Positions 23,248 through 34,619 of a DNA stretch of 64,000 nt are shown here, one piece after another. The notes beneath the pieces are model-generated. The model saw only the letters and a program-made list of their open reading frames with translations. It ran no database searches and was not told the DNA's origin. Each line of letters begins with the position of its first letter. The stretch's first letter is position 1. The position numbers were made by a program, and so were the translations under genes. This DNA is from Panicum virgatum. Its lineage: Eukaryota > Streptophyta > Magnoliopsida > Poales > Poaceae. Location: contig NC_053153.1 in the NCBI RefSeq assembly GCF_016808335.1, forward strand, positions 30,325,590 through 30,389,589, written 5' to 3'.

Positions 23248-23485
23248 GTAATTAATCGATGATTGGATACAGTGATGCTACAATAACCATCATCTAATCA
23301 GCGGTCAAATGCCTCATTAAATTCTTCGGAGTTCATAGCGTAGAGATTCTAGAGTTGATTTTGTAAATGAGTTTTATTTAGTACCGTAATTAGCAGTTAA
23401 AATTTCCTAGCACTTCTCAGCGCGGCCATGATGGGCCGTATCTCTTCGCCACACTCTCTTGCATCTTCTTCCCGGCACACGGTTC

Positions 23486-26400
23486 ATGCTCCTCCGCCGC
23501 CGCCTCCTCTCCACCGCGGCGGCCGCCGCCCGCGGCCCGCCGCCGATCCGCGTGGACCTGGCGGAGTCCGCCGGCCGCGGCGTCTTCGCCACCCGCCCGG
23601 TCCCCGCCGGCGAGCTACTCCACTCCGCGCAGCCCCTCGTCTGCCACCCCTCTCCATCGCTGCTCCACGAGGTGACCGCTCCTCCCCGCCCATTGTCCCT
23701 CACTGCCCTTGGAATTAACTTGACTTGTTCTGGGCTCAGGTGTGCTACAGCTGCCTCAGGAGGAAGCCCGGGGAGGGGCGTGTCTCGAGCGGGGGCTACT
23801 ACTTCTGCAGCGACGCTTGCAGGGAGCAGGCCAAGGTGATGATTTTCCGCCCATTTCCTTAGTGATTCTTGCATAGTTGCGTGTGGTTCGTCTCGGTGCA
23901 TAAACTTATGATGTTTACTCTGGCCTCTTCGCCTAGTTGTTAGTGGCGAGTGCAATCTGTTCTGTCTACAAGTGTTTTACATTCAGTAGTTCTTATTGTA
24001 ATAGTGTGTTCATGCACTAGGCAGTGTGTATTTCTAGTTAGGTGTTGTGGTTTGTAGAAATGCGATGCAGGTTCTAGCTTATTCTTGTGGATCATTGAAT
24101 GATACATGTTGGTATTGCTTTACATGTCAGAAAGATTCAATAGCACTGCTTTTTTGCCTTACTCACTCCTCAAAGGAAAAAAAAGGAACAATGTTCTTAT
24201 GGAAGCAATTAGATAGGAGCGCTGGGAAACTAGCTATCAATGGGCTTGAACCATGACCTTCGTTTCTTTTGGGTTTCATCAGTGGCGCAGGTAGGATTGC
24301 GGATTAGGGGGGCTGAATCAATGGAGTTAGAGATTGAGATGGATTTTTAATGGTGAATTAATGTTTTTGCTACAGTATTTTGAGTGTAATTATTTGCTTT
24401 AGGGGGGCTGGAGCCCCCCCCCAGCCCCCCCTGTGCATCCGCCGCTGGGTTTCATCTATAGCCTACCCCAACTTGCTTGGGAAAAAAAGGCTATGTTGTT
24501 GTTGTTGTTGTTGTTGTTGTTATTGTGTTCTTATGGAAGCAATTGAGGCTTCATTTTGCTAAAAAGATGTGTGATGTCCAACAATTTAGGGGTTCCATGA
24601 TGTTGATAAGAACGCGGATTGGTCTTCATTCGATGATCACTGCAGGTATGCTGTTACTCTACCTTTCATATTTCTGCAGATCTGCACCTCATGACTTCAT
24701 TTTGTGTTTTTTGTTCTGAAGTTCACGTGGTCTGAAATATCCATACATGGCCAAGCGGCTTGCTTGCATGGTAATATCAGGAGCTGCTAATGCGGATTGT
24801 CTTAACATACTTCAGCCAGCCCGCTTGCACCAGGGGACGCTCATCGAGGTAGTGGCTGCTTAGCTTCCATCATCCCCACCTCATTGTCGGTTAATAATTT
24901 TCATTGCACCATAATCACATAAAATTCACTTGGTCTTAATCTACATTGTTATTTGGTCGTATGATTATCGAAGCAATGGAATATTACAGATGGAGGAGGA
25001 GTTCGAGTTGTTGGAGTCCACTTTTAGGAAAGCTGGGTTTCAGGAAGAAGTCACAAGCTGTATCCTTGAATCTTATTTTACTTCCTTCTGTAGTGTCATG
25101 AATGTTTACAACCAAGTGTTCATAATTTTTGGTTTTCTCCATATGGTTTCTCTCAATCCGTTTCAAATTTGGTTTTCCTGTAATCAACAACAACAACAAC
25201 AACAACATAGCCTTTTGTCCCAAGCGAGTTGGGGTAGGCTAGAGATGAAACCCAAAAGACACAAAGGTCATGGTTCAGGCACATTGATAGCTAGTCTCCA
25301 AGCGCTCCTATCCAAAGCTAACTCCTCAGAGATATCCCAATCTTTAAGGTCTCTCTTAACCGACTCCTCCCAAATCAGTTTAGGTCTACCTCTACCCCTC
25401 TTTACCTTATCAACACGCTTTAGCACCCCACTTTGGCAAGGATACGCATAAATGCATTTCGCATTGAACTGGTTGCAAGCTCATATGAGGATCTTCTATC
25501 CTCAGCAGCAGCCTCTGTATCATGTGATGCATCTGTTGGCAATGCAGTTTATATGCTTCCCTCGTTCTATAACCATGACTGTGGTATGCTCTTCTCCTAC
25601 TCATTTTGGAATAAGTGCAATATCTATCATATTCTTATTATGATTTTGTTTTGCTAACAGCGATTCAGTCGATAGGCTGCCAAACCAAATTTTAGGATTT
25701 GTCGCTGCCCTTTTTTGGTAGTATAGTGCTTGTTGACTGTACTGTTTAACATCTCTTTACTATATCAGTGGTCTATAGCATCCAATAGCAGATGTCTTTG
25801 CTAAACTATTATCAGTGAAAAGCCACTTTTTACATTTTTTTATGTATACGGCTATATGGGTAATATTATGGTGAAAATATAAGTAAAATGTTTCATCCAA
25901 TGGCAGCAATTTTGAAGCTGCTGAATATAACCTGTTTTTCCTTTCAAGACCGAAGGTATTGGCCCTGCTTTTTAAAGAAAGCAAAAGCATAGGTTGCTGT
26001 GGTTACCAGTTTTACAGACCAAGAAAAAACTGGTTCTTATAAGAAGCAACCAGAAATCTTACCATCTTTATCAAACTAATTAACTTTCCTGCGTAGATCG
26101 ACCTTAACTCCAAAAGAGCGACTACAGTCTACACATCCTCGGTTTTGGCAACATAGTCTATAATCACAACCACTCAGTTCTAGGTATCAAAAAGAAAAAA
26201 AAAAGAAAAGAAATGGTCCAGCTAGAGTTCTAGACTCAGATAGTGCGACTACTCTAGCCATTATCTGTGAGCCTCCCATTGTTTCTTCATGCTTCTTTCT
26301 GATTTTCTCCATTAATGCATCTATTTTGCATTGGTCTTCATGCTTCCACAAAGCTCTCCATCACTGCATAAACTATAAGACCCTGTGAACACAAGTGTTA

Positions 26401-27392
26401 GGGGAGGAAATAACTTTGTTTTGGCACACCAGCTCGTTTCTGGTGAGCCAATATGTCCAGAAAACACAACCCATCAAGATCATAGTTCCTTTTTTTTTGT
26501 TATTTTCTTTTTGCTTCCACCCTGGTCAGAGAATTTGATAGTGAAATCAGATAGATGCATTGGACAGCTCTGCCATTGGAGCACGTCTATGCACCAAACG
26601 TATCATGCTATTAGGCAGATGAACATTATATGGTCTGCACTTGCAGCAACACCTCATAATATGCACCATTCGCTCCCCTTCCGTTCCTTTTCTGTTAGCT
26701 GGTCTACGGGTTGTATTCTGACTTGATGAAAAAGCCACAAGAAGTTTTTGATCTTTAGAGGGATAGGAGAGGACCACATATCAAGCATATCTATTTAGAT
26801 CTCTAACTCCAGAAAATTCAATCTGTTTGTATGAATAGGAAGTTCTCAGCTTTCCATATTTCTTTATGTTCCATCTCACTGTATCTTTGTCTTCTGTCAA
26901 ATGCACAGTGTTTCTCTATGTTAGTTGTTGAGGTCCAAAATTCCTCTTAAACTCCAGGTTGACAACTCTGATATATAAATCTTTAATCTTGCTTAAATGT
27001 ATCTTTCCGCATAAACCTGTTATCCCTTCTGAATCGAAATCCAAATATTTACCTTCTCTGCATTGACTCTCAGATCCAAATACTCACATAGTTTGGTTGG
27101 AAAACGTGGATGCTAAATTGAAGGCCCTCCGTGACATTGAAGAAGGTATGGAGAAATGCAGTGATACCTATACAGTAGTTCTGTTAACAATGGCAATCCT
27201 TGCACGCAGTCATCAAAAACAAAAATAAAAGGTTCCAAAGCCATTAAAATTGTTAATGTTGCATCTGTTGTAGGAGAGGAGCTGCGCATCTGCTACATCG
27301 ATACTAGCATGGATGTCAATGCTCGGCAGAAGATTCTTGCTGACGGATTTGGCTTTGAGTGCCACTGCCTTCGGTGCTTGTCTGGAGATTAG
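23486..27392 (+). CDS. ATXR4: SET-domain protein, ATXR4/SDG38-like (possibly damaged)
   Basis: Exons read from GT-AG borders: 23486-23671, 23740-23835, 24590-24645, 24722-24848, 24990-25059, about 25433-25583, 27074-27145, 27274-27392. The protein is about 290 aa. It has a SET start (ESAGRGVFATRPVPAGELL), a CxxC...CxxxC MYND-like insert (VCYSCLRRK...YFCSDAC), the ADWSSFDDHC and KYPYMAKRLACMVISGAA blocks, the SAM-binding NHDC motif (SFYNHDCDPN), the catalytic-Tyr region EELRICYID, and a post-SET Cys cluster (CHCLRC). Plant ATXR4 proteins are near 325 aa. About ten residues before LARIRINAF are not found where a LINE fragment abuts exon 6, and the phase across that junction does not fit. Lysine methyltransferase activity is family inference. 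An out-of-frame ATG at 23428 precedes the start. Confidence 0.8.
24211..24525 (+). mobile_element. 5'-truncated RTE-type LINE tail with 19-bp target duplication
   Basis: Non-LTR retrotransposon 3' end ending in a (GTT)n tail at 24494-24520, with the conserved text CCTACCCCAACTTGCTTGGG. An exact duplication TGTTCTTATGGAAGCAATT lies at 24192-24210 and 24526-24544. A hAT MITE is nested in it. It lies in intron 2 of the SET gene, in sense orientation. Confidence 0.9.
24280..24447. mobile_element. hAT MITE, 168 bp, nested in the LINE tail
   Basis: Ends CAGTGGCGCAGG and CATCCGCCGCTG are imperfect inverted repeats. An exact 8-bp duplication GGTTTCAT lies at 24272-24279 and 24448-24455. Confidence 0.9.
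25186..25430 (-). mobile_element. Second RTE-type LINE tail, antisense, abutting SET exon 6
   Basis: It starts on + with an (AAC)n tract, the complement of the (GTT)n tail, followed by TCCCAAGCGAGTTGGGGTAG and about 220 bp homologous in reverse complement to the LINE at 24211. The 5' truncation point is near 25425-25432, immediately before the codons of exon 6. I found no clear target duplication. Confidence 0.8.
25584..27073 (+). other. Intron 6 of the SET gene
   Basis: A 1490-bp AT-rich intron with donor GTATGC and acceptor CTCTCAG. I see no gene or complete element in it. Confidence 0.6.
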
Positions 27393-29452
27393 ACATGTTT
27401 CACCTCTAGAGTCTTCCTTAGCATGATGAATTGCCATGTAGACTGGTTCGTTAAGCAGTTTGAGGTCCATGGCCTTAAGCACTATCCTGCAGAGCTGCGG
27501 TCCTCTGTACATTAGCTAATGCTGCTCTGAATTTTTGACGGTTAGGAGTAAGCATTACTTTGGTTACTACAAGCCCAGCAATTTGATTTATTTACTTAAA
27601 AGAGCTGAATGTTGTGGTCACTGTTTTTAGCCTCTTTTCCAGACGTCTTATCACGAGGTCAATTTTTCAGTCCTTCGGTATTAGAAATATAAAAATGTTT
27701 AAATCATTAGAACATCGGAGAGCTTTCTAATTTATACTTGCATTGCAGTATCATTATATTACCAAAGTGAGCTAGTGTTTATGGCACAAAAAGTTATGAG
27801 CTTTTGATGATCTGGTTTGATTTATGGGCGGTTCATTGGTGCCTCCATACCTATCCCACAGAAGAACTGCTCAATTATTTTCATAATAAACAGGAGAGAA
27901 CGAGAAATAAAAAGATATACTCTCCGGACAACAGGGCAAACTAATCAACTCCAACAACTCCTGTAGGAGAGCCCGGAGTGTCATGCGCGGCAAGGATCTC
28001 ATGCTCTTTAGGGTGCCGGTCTGCGCGCATAGTGTCAAAGAGAGGGAACTGATTGTTCATTTAAGTATGAATTAGTTGGAGGCTCTACAGTAACCATGGG
28101 AGTAGACACTAGACACATGCATGTAGGAAAAAATAGAGATGCTGAACAGTAAAAAATCATTATGTGGGCCCTGAGTTTGTACCAAATCATAACTGCATAA
28201 TGGTAGAGCGTCTACATACATGTTTGATTTGATAAAATTTATGTTTGACTTAATTTTCAAAAATATTGCTGAACATATACATGTATGATTTGGTACAATT
28301 TATGTTTGACGCTCTGATTTGGTAAAAACTTAATTTATGTCTCTTCTAAAACAATATCGAAACGCGTAGGTATACTCCGTATATGTTTACATGGTGTGCT
28401 GCATAGTTACAGGCGTCATGTATGTATGTCTATATTAACAATGGTAGAAATGAGTAATAACCTAGAAGCATACGTAAGCGAAGTTGAGAAATTTCAATAG
28501 TAACATATGTAGATAATTTACATGCAGATATAGGGGCCTACTTTAGTTTACTTTTAATAACGATACTAACGTAGATAATTTAGACTATTTTTCATAACCA
28601 CATTTGTGGGTATTCAGATGGAAATTTGTGGGCTATTTAGGCTATTTTTTACAATGGTAAAGGTTGGTAACTTAGATATACATACCTACAAGCCGCCCAT
28701 GTATCAATAATAGCTGCTGGAGTGGGGGAATTTTATCACATATGTTAGCATATGGAAGAAATTTCAAAATTTAAAAAGCTTAAGTTCTTAAACCAGTCAT
28801 CAAACTCAAATTTTAATTGCATATCTGATAGCTATGTTTGTTGAGAAAATTCCTTTTATGCCATAAAAAATTATACCCATCCCTTATATGCCATCAAAAA
28901 TTATATGTTCCCTTCGTTTCCATTGGTTGTAGTTTTACATCCCTTGTGTGCCATCACCGTTACAAACCTTTTAAAGTTTCACGGCTACACACTTTTGATG
29001 TCAAGCTGATGGTCTATTCACCATTTTAACCCTGCTAGCACATCTCGCTCAAGAAGTCCCCTCTGCCCCTTCGTCTATTCGTCGCACTCGCAGCTGCGGT
29101 TGGAACTCATCTAGTCGCAGATGCACCCCCTCCCATCTTCTTCCTCCGTCCCGCCCGGCGGCTCTCGCCGCCGCGCCACCAGCCCAACACCCCACCGCCC
29201 ATCCACTCTTCCCGACCTTCTTGTCGCCTCCACCGCCAGCCACCACCCATAGGATGTTGGGCCGCGGCCGGCTGACGGCGCTCCTGCACCGTCTCCCCTT
29301 TGCCGCAGGCCAAACCGCCACCACTGCAAGGTCTCCCCCGATGGCTATTGGAGCCTCAAAAACCTAAATCCTAACCTTCGCCACTTGGACCACCACCCTG
29401 GCCGCTGCCCCTGCTTTCCACCCCTCCCCGGCGGCCGCTCCACCCCTTCCCC
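27393..29452. other. Intergenic sequence, no gene recognised
   Basis: 3' flank of the SET gene, then AT-rich DNA. A partly repeated phrase occurs near 28210-28330 (ATTTGAT...TTTATGTTTGAC). A C-rich block (29045-29450) gives overlapping Ala/Arg/Gly ORFs on the minus strand with no recognisable domain. Confidence 0.45.
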
Positions 29453-29714
29453 CAGTGGTGGATGTACACCCCGGGCCACCCGTGCCATGGCCCGGGGTTC
29501 GGCCCAAAAAATTGCTGAAGAAGAATAAATATACTACTTCGTGATGACACTTGTTGTATGTTTTCTATCTTTCCATTATGTTCTCGTGTATCTTTTGAAC
29601 TTTCATTATGTTCTCGTGTATCTTTTGAACTATGAGTTTGTCGACATCTGGTTTTTGTCATAATTATATTTAAAACTTGGACCGGGGTTCAACTCAATCC
29701 TGGTTCCGCCACTA
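29453..29714. mobile_element. hAT MITE, 262 bp
   Basis: Ends are CAGTGGTGGATG and GTTCCGCCACTA, imperfect inverted repeats. An exact 8-bp duplication CCTTCCCC lies at 29445-29452 and 29715-29722. It contains a perfect 31-bp tandem duplication (around 29573-29634) built on TTCATTATGTTCTCGTG. Confidence 0.85.
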
Positions 29715-31156
29715 CCTTCCCCCTCCTTGCTCCACCTCCCACACCTAGGGATGGCAGCAGCAGAGGGAGCCACGCTTAGGAACAGGGAGGCCCCTAGGCC
29801 TGGAGTAGAGAGGAAAGGCTAAATTGATATATTTCCTTTTAATACAGTGTGCGTGCGCAAGGCTAATTGAACGGCTGTCCTTGAATTAGCCTGCTCCTTA
29901 TTGTAGAGTCTAAAATGTTTCAGTTTTGTATGAGAGTTTCTAGAACTTATTTCTTTTTTCTAACTTGTTTCGACAGGTACTAAAAAGATTATTATCCAAG
30001 AAGATTTTTTTAGATAAAGGGAAATCCCAGCCTTGAACATTCACAAACGAATGTCTACAGCCAACACAAACTGCAGTACGCAGACTGCAAAGCATATAGC
30101 TTAAAGGAATAAAAACACAAACGGGACTCTGTTTTAACAGCCACCATAGCTAACTACCAGCAACCTGTCCGCACCAAATGCTAACAAACAGCGTCTTATC
30201 TTGTACTAGGAGAGGACTGCTGACCAACTAGCACTTCAAAGAAGCTAAGACTCAATTCTTCTTCTAAAATTCCAGCCTTGCTTGGCAAAGAACTCCAGCA
30301 TTACTCCCTCCATTCTTCCACAATTTTTAGTTATGAAATTCATCTCTTCCTTTTTAGAGAGCAGCGACCATCTCCTTGCCCAAAAGGTCCCCCTGAAGAT
30401 GACCTGCAAATACGAGTTAAGAGTTGATTGACAGAAAATTGCATCATTTCGGCATAGCCAAATGGCCCAACAAAGAGCCACCACACCTACTAGTAATTGC
30501 TTTCTTAGCTTAACAGAAAAACTTCTGAGCCAAGAGCCCAGCATGTTAGTTACATTAGAAGGAGGTTGTATCCCAAAAACCATCCTTACTGATCCCCACA
30601 CAAATTTTGCAACATGACACTCAAAAAACAAATGTTGTATGGTCTCCTTACAAGAACAGAAACAACAAGTACCATCACCCTTTCAATTCCTTTTTAGCAA
30701 ATTGTCTTTTGTAAGGGTTACCCCTTTTTCAAATACCACAGGAAGATCTTAATTTTCAGTGGTACTCTTCACTTCCATAAAACACTATGTTCAGGGAGCT
30801 TGCCTTCCTGCATTATATCTCTATACATTGACTTTACTGAAAACACATGGTGTTTACCCAAATTCCATTCCCATCTGTCTTCTGCCTCCACCAGATTCAC
30901 ATTCAGTACCAAAGCAACCAAATCACTCCACATTCTAAATTTTCCACCCACAAGAGCTCTTCTAAATGAGATGTTCAATGGATGTGTACTCAGCACATCT
31001 GCTACAGCTGGTGTTTCTTTCTTGCAATCCTGTATAACTCAGGGAACTGATTCATAAGAGGTTCTCCTCCTATCCACCAATCCTCCCAAAATCTTGTCTG
31101 TCTACCATTTTTAACCAAAAACTTTCCCCTAGGGAAGAAGTGGTCTTTTACTTCCA

Positions 31157-33222
31157 CTAGGTAAAAGCCCGTGCGATGCTACGGGCACATAATTTTTAAA
31201 TAAAATAAAATAATTTTAAAGAAATATGAGAAGAAAAAAGTAGACATAGTGTCGAAGGCATAAATTTTCGTAGCAAAATACATGTTAAAGATGATTGTAG
31301 GAAAGTGTATCCAAAATGCTAAATGTTTTAAACTTCTGATATAATTTTCTAAAATCATCTAGGTAAAAAATGCTATAACAATTTATGTCTTTCCAAACCA
31401 TCCGTACCTCTTCTCTTCCCTCTCTGCCTTTCTCGCTCCACCCGCATGTCCGCGTGATGCTGCAGCTGCGACCCCTCCCAACTCCCGCACCTTCCAACTC
31501 CCGCACCTTCGACCCCTCCCAACCCCTGCACCTTCCCTGCGACGCGGCGGCAGCGACCCTCCCAACCACCCTACCTCCAAGGGATTTCCTCGCACCAATT
31601 GACTTGGTGGTGCTAGACTCGGCGGCAGTGCACCAACTGGACCACGACGACCCAAACTGGCGGCAACGTCATATGTAGAGTTCATGTCTGGTTTAGGTGC
31701 AAAATTCAGATTCCAAAACTATCACATCGAATATGCGGCATATGCATGGAGTATTAAATTTGGAGGAGATAAAAAATTAATTGTATAATTTGCTTGTTAA
31801 TTACGAGAAAAATCTAATAAGACTAATTAAACCATGATTAGACTGTTACAATAATTACTACAGTAAATGCATGCTAATGATAGATTAATTAGTTTTAATA
31901 AATTGTTCAGTAATTATTTTTATAATTAGTCTAAATTTAATACTTCAAATTTGAAAATTTTCTTTTTTAAAAATTTTACACGTGAGCCTATCCGCACTCG
32001 TTGTACTTTATTTTTATACTCTAAAAAAATATTCTATCCTAACCAGCAAGATTCTCTCCTCTACATTTAGTTTTTCTACAACCATCATCCTCTATATTTT
32101 ATATTCTATACCAACTACTACATATTTTATTCTATCTCCAACTACCAATCTTACTTTAACAAATACATTTCTTTTACTCAACAATCTATAACTACCATCT
32201 CAAAAATTAATTTTCTTCTTTTTTTTTTCTTTTTCTTACTTTTTCTCCTCTTCTTTTTTCCCTTTTATTTTTCTTTCTTTTTTTTCTCTCTTTTATCTCT
32301 CTCGGTCTCTCCCCTTCTGGAACTCTCTCTCTCTGACTCTCGTTTCTCTCTCGCTCGCTCCATCTGTCTTCCACTTCTCCTTCCGCCGATCAAATTCACC
32401 GACCACAGCACATCTCCGACCGATTCACTTCACCCACTGGACTTGTCAGCTCCATCCACGACCAAGCGGTAGGCGCAGCCGAGGTCCACCCCGATGGGAA
32501 TTGCAGATCACGCGGCCTCCATTGCTGTCGGACTCTTGACCAAGGCCACCAAGGCAACGAGAAGGAGCAGGGGTGGAGGTGCTCTGGAGGGCCTCCTCCC
32601 CCACGCCCGTGTCCGCCCCGAGCTCCGCCAAGCACATCTTCTCAGCGCCGTCCTCATCTTCCTTTCCGGCGGCGTGCGACCCTGCCTCCCTTCCCATGGC
32701 TGCTTCTCGCCCCGGATCGAGCGGCTCTCGCGGGCGCGGGGCTGCCGACGCGCAGGCCTAGCAGGCGCGAGTGGCCGAGCGAGAGCGGGGTTAAGGACCG
32801 AACATGCGACCAGAGGAGAGGGGTGAATGGGCCCTGGTCCCTCCGCTCGCGCTGGTCCGGCGGCGTGGCAAGCACGGGGACGGCCGTAGCGCTCGCCCGC
32901 GGCGGCCACGCGCGGCGGCGTGCGCGGCGAGCGTGCACGCGACGGCCACTCCGCCGAGCTCCGTCGGGCCTCCTCCATCCCCGCCCAGGCCCGTGCGCGC
33001 GTGACGGCGGCTGCGGAGCGCCGTCCTCCGCCCTCCATCCCTCTTCCGCTTCGAGCTCGCGGACGGCGGCGTGCGCCCGTGCACGCTGCTGGTGTGCCTT
33101 TTTTATTCGGTGGGGCTCGCGGAGAGGCAGGATGATCGGGTGCGGTGGGTGTGGGGCGCTGGCGGCGGGGTTGTGGTTCTGCTGGGCAAAAGAGGACACT
33201 ACAAGCTTTTTAGTAGTAGAGA
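31157..33222 (-). mobile_element. Complete non-autonomous Helitron, 2066 bp
   Basis: Minus orientation. The 5' end is TCTCTACTACTAAAAAGC (at 33222 leftward). The 3' end has the hairpin GCCCGT...ACGGGC, six bases, and CTAG (31157). It sits between host A (31156) and T (33223), as Helitrons do. Removing it restores an open L1 frame across the site (GL-M-EVKDHFF), which proves both boundaries. The interior has no Rep/helicase. It contains MITE-like DNA (31690-31985), a C/T-rich tract (32215-32350) and GC-rich sequence (31380-31680, 32390-33160) that may be captured gene pieces I cannot identify. Confidence 0.9.
31690..31985. repeat. MITE-like sequence inside the Helitron
   Basis: Phrases such as CATATGCATGGAGTATTAAA, AATCTAATAAGACTAATTAA and GCATGCTAATGATAGATTAA belong to a grass MITE-type repeat I recognise by pattern. 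Termini were not determined. Confidence 0.5.
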
Positions 33223-33847
33223 TTAATCCTGACCAGAATTGGGAGTCTCCTGGTTGCTTAGCCACTTGTGGAAAAGTCTTATTCTTTATATACTTTTTCT
33301 TAAGCAACTGCTGCCACACCCCATCCTCGTTAATGAGCTTGTACAACCATTTGCTTAAAAGCCACACGTTCTGTACATCCAAATCTGTAATTCCCATTCC
33401 CCCAACACATATGGGAGAGCACAAAATATTCCATCTTGCTAGTCTGAGCTTCTTTTTATGTCCCTCATTTTGCCAAAAAAATCTGGATCTATAATAATCC
33501 AGTTTCTTAAGAATTCCTTTAGGGATTCTGAAGAAGGAAAGCATGAACATTGGCAAACTAGACAAGATGAAATTTATTAGTACCAGCCTCCCTCCTGCTG
33601 ATAGTAGCTTACTCTTCCGGCTGCTCAATTTCTTTTGAAATCTTGTCTCCAACTGCTCCCAATCCTTATTAGCAATTTTGTGTTGGCTCATTGGTATACC
33701 CAAGTACTTAAAAGGGAATGACCCTTCCTTGTAGCCAAACAGCTGAGTGTAGCTTGCTGCTTTGGTGCTAGCCTCACCTAAACAAAAAATCTCACTTTTA
33801 TGGTAATTTATTTTTAAACCAGAAATCCTCTCAAACACACAAAGGAT

Positions 33848-34005
33848 TAGGGGTGGTAATGGGCCATGGCCCTAGTGGCCTCTTCACAGCCCAATAAGGC
33901 CCTTAAAAATTTTAGTTCAAAAATACATATGTTTAGAGCCCGGCCCTTTTAGGGCCCGATCCTTAGATTTTCTAGTTCAAAATGTTGGGCCCTTTACCAC
34001 CCCTA
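33848..34005. mobile_element. hAT MITE, 158 bp, in the L1
   Basis: TAGGGGTGGTAATGGGCC and GGGCCCTTTACCACCCCTA form near-perfect inverted ends. Exact 8-bp duplication CAAAGGAT at 33840-33847 and 34006-34013. Confidence 0.9.
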
Positions 34006-34619
34006 CAAAGGATCAGTTTCAAGTTTTGGGCCTGTGCTAGGTCATCCTCAAGAAAGAGAATTATATCATCTGCATATTGCATAATTGGCAATCCCTCTTC
34101 AATCAAATGAGGTACTAACCCTTTTATCTGATCACTCCTCCTAGCCCTTGACACTAGGACTGCTAGCATATCAGCTACCACATTGAACAGAACCGGGGAT
34201 AGGGGATCACCCTGTCGGAGACCTTTTTTGGTCTGAAAGAACTCACCAATATCATCATTCACTTTGATTCCCACACTGCCACCACTCACAATGCTTTCAA
34301 TCCACCTGCACCATTTTGGGGCAAACCCTCTCATTCCTAAGGTTTGTTGCAAAAAATCCCAATTTACTTTGTCATATGCCTTCTCAAAATCTAATTTCAA
34401 AATAACCCCATTCTTCTTTTTTTTTTCTTAATCTCATGCAATGTTTCATGCAAGATTACCACAGCTTCCAAAATATTTCTTCCAGATAAGAAGGCAAGAA
34501 GATGCTTTTCCGGAAGTTAGAAGTAGTTTTACATTTGTATTTAATTCGAAAACAAAACTTCCCCACAGGCCAGATCAAGTCTAAATGTTTCACATATACA
34601 ATCCTCAACACAAGTAGGA

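Larger units (their letters stand above)
17819..23250 (-). mobile_element. Reina-like chromovirus (Ty3/Gypsy), decayed, 5' LTR truncated
   Basis: Minus-strand element with LTR, gag, protease, RT, RNase H, integrase and C-terminal chromodomain, in Ty3/Gypsy order. The small gag (about 306 aa), 290-bp LTR and chromodomain point to the Reina clade. The left LTR is complete; the right one retains only its first 90 bp or so next to an initiator-Met primer site. At least seven nonsense codons and three frameshifts disable it. It ends about 235 bp upstream of the SET-gene start codon. Confidence 0.9.
30245..34430 (-). pseudogene. L1 ORF2 remnant: RT and zf-RVT regions
   Basis: From right to left on -: RT with LDFEKAYDKVNWDF, GLRQGDPLSP and the catalytic MQYADDIILF (33972-34400); RT/thumb with LKINYHKSE, FPFKYLGIP, SAGGRLVLIN and FFWQ (33223-33838); the segment entering the Helitron at WSGL; after the Helitron, EVKDHFFPRG...TRFWEDWW (31060-31156); and zf-RVT sequence with FFECHVAKFVW (30600). 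A frameshift near 31015 and other breaks disable it. Endonuclease and ORF1 are lost by 5' truncation. Confidence 0.85.
30006..34494 (-). mobile_element. 5'-truncated L1-type LINE, interrupted by a Helitron and a MITE
   Basis: The element ends at a T-run on + (poly-A on -) at 30006 and is truncated inside the RT domain at 34494. A 9-bp duplication CAAGAAGAT flanks it at 29997-30005 and 34495-34503. Without the Helitron (31157-33222) and MITE (33848-34005 plus duplication) it is about 2.26 kb. ORF2 parts keep RT motifs and the C-terminal zf-RVT region. It lies about 120 bp past the stop codon of the TBL gene. Confidence 0.85.

Noticed and set aside
32654..33838. 394-codon ORF joining L1 RT sequence to an Arg-rich C terminus
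   Set aside because: The frame runs from L1 into the Helitron at 33222; the C-terminal part is Helitron DNA, so it is not a real fusion protein.
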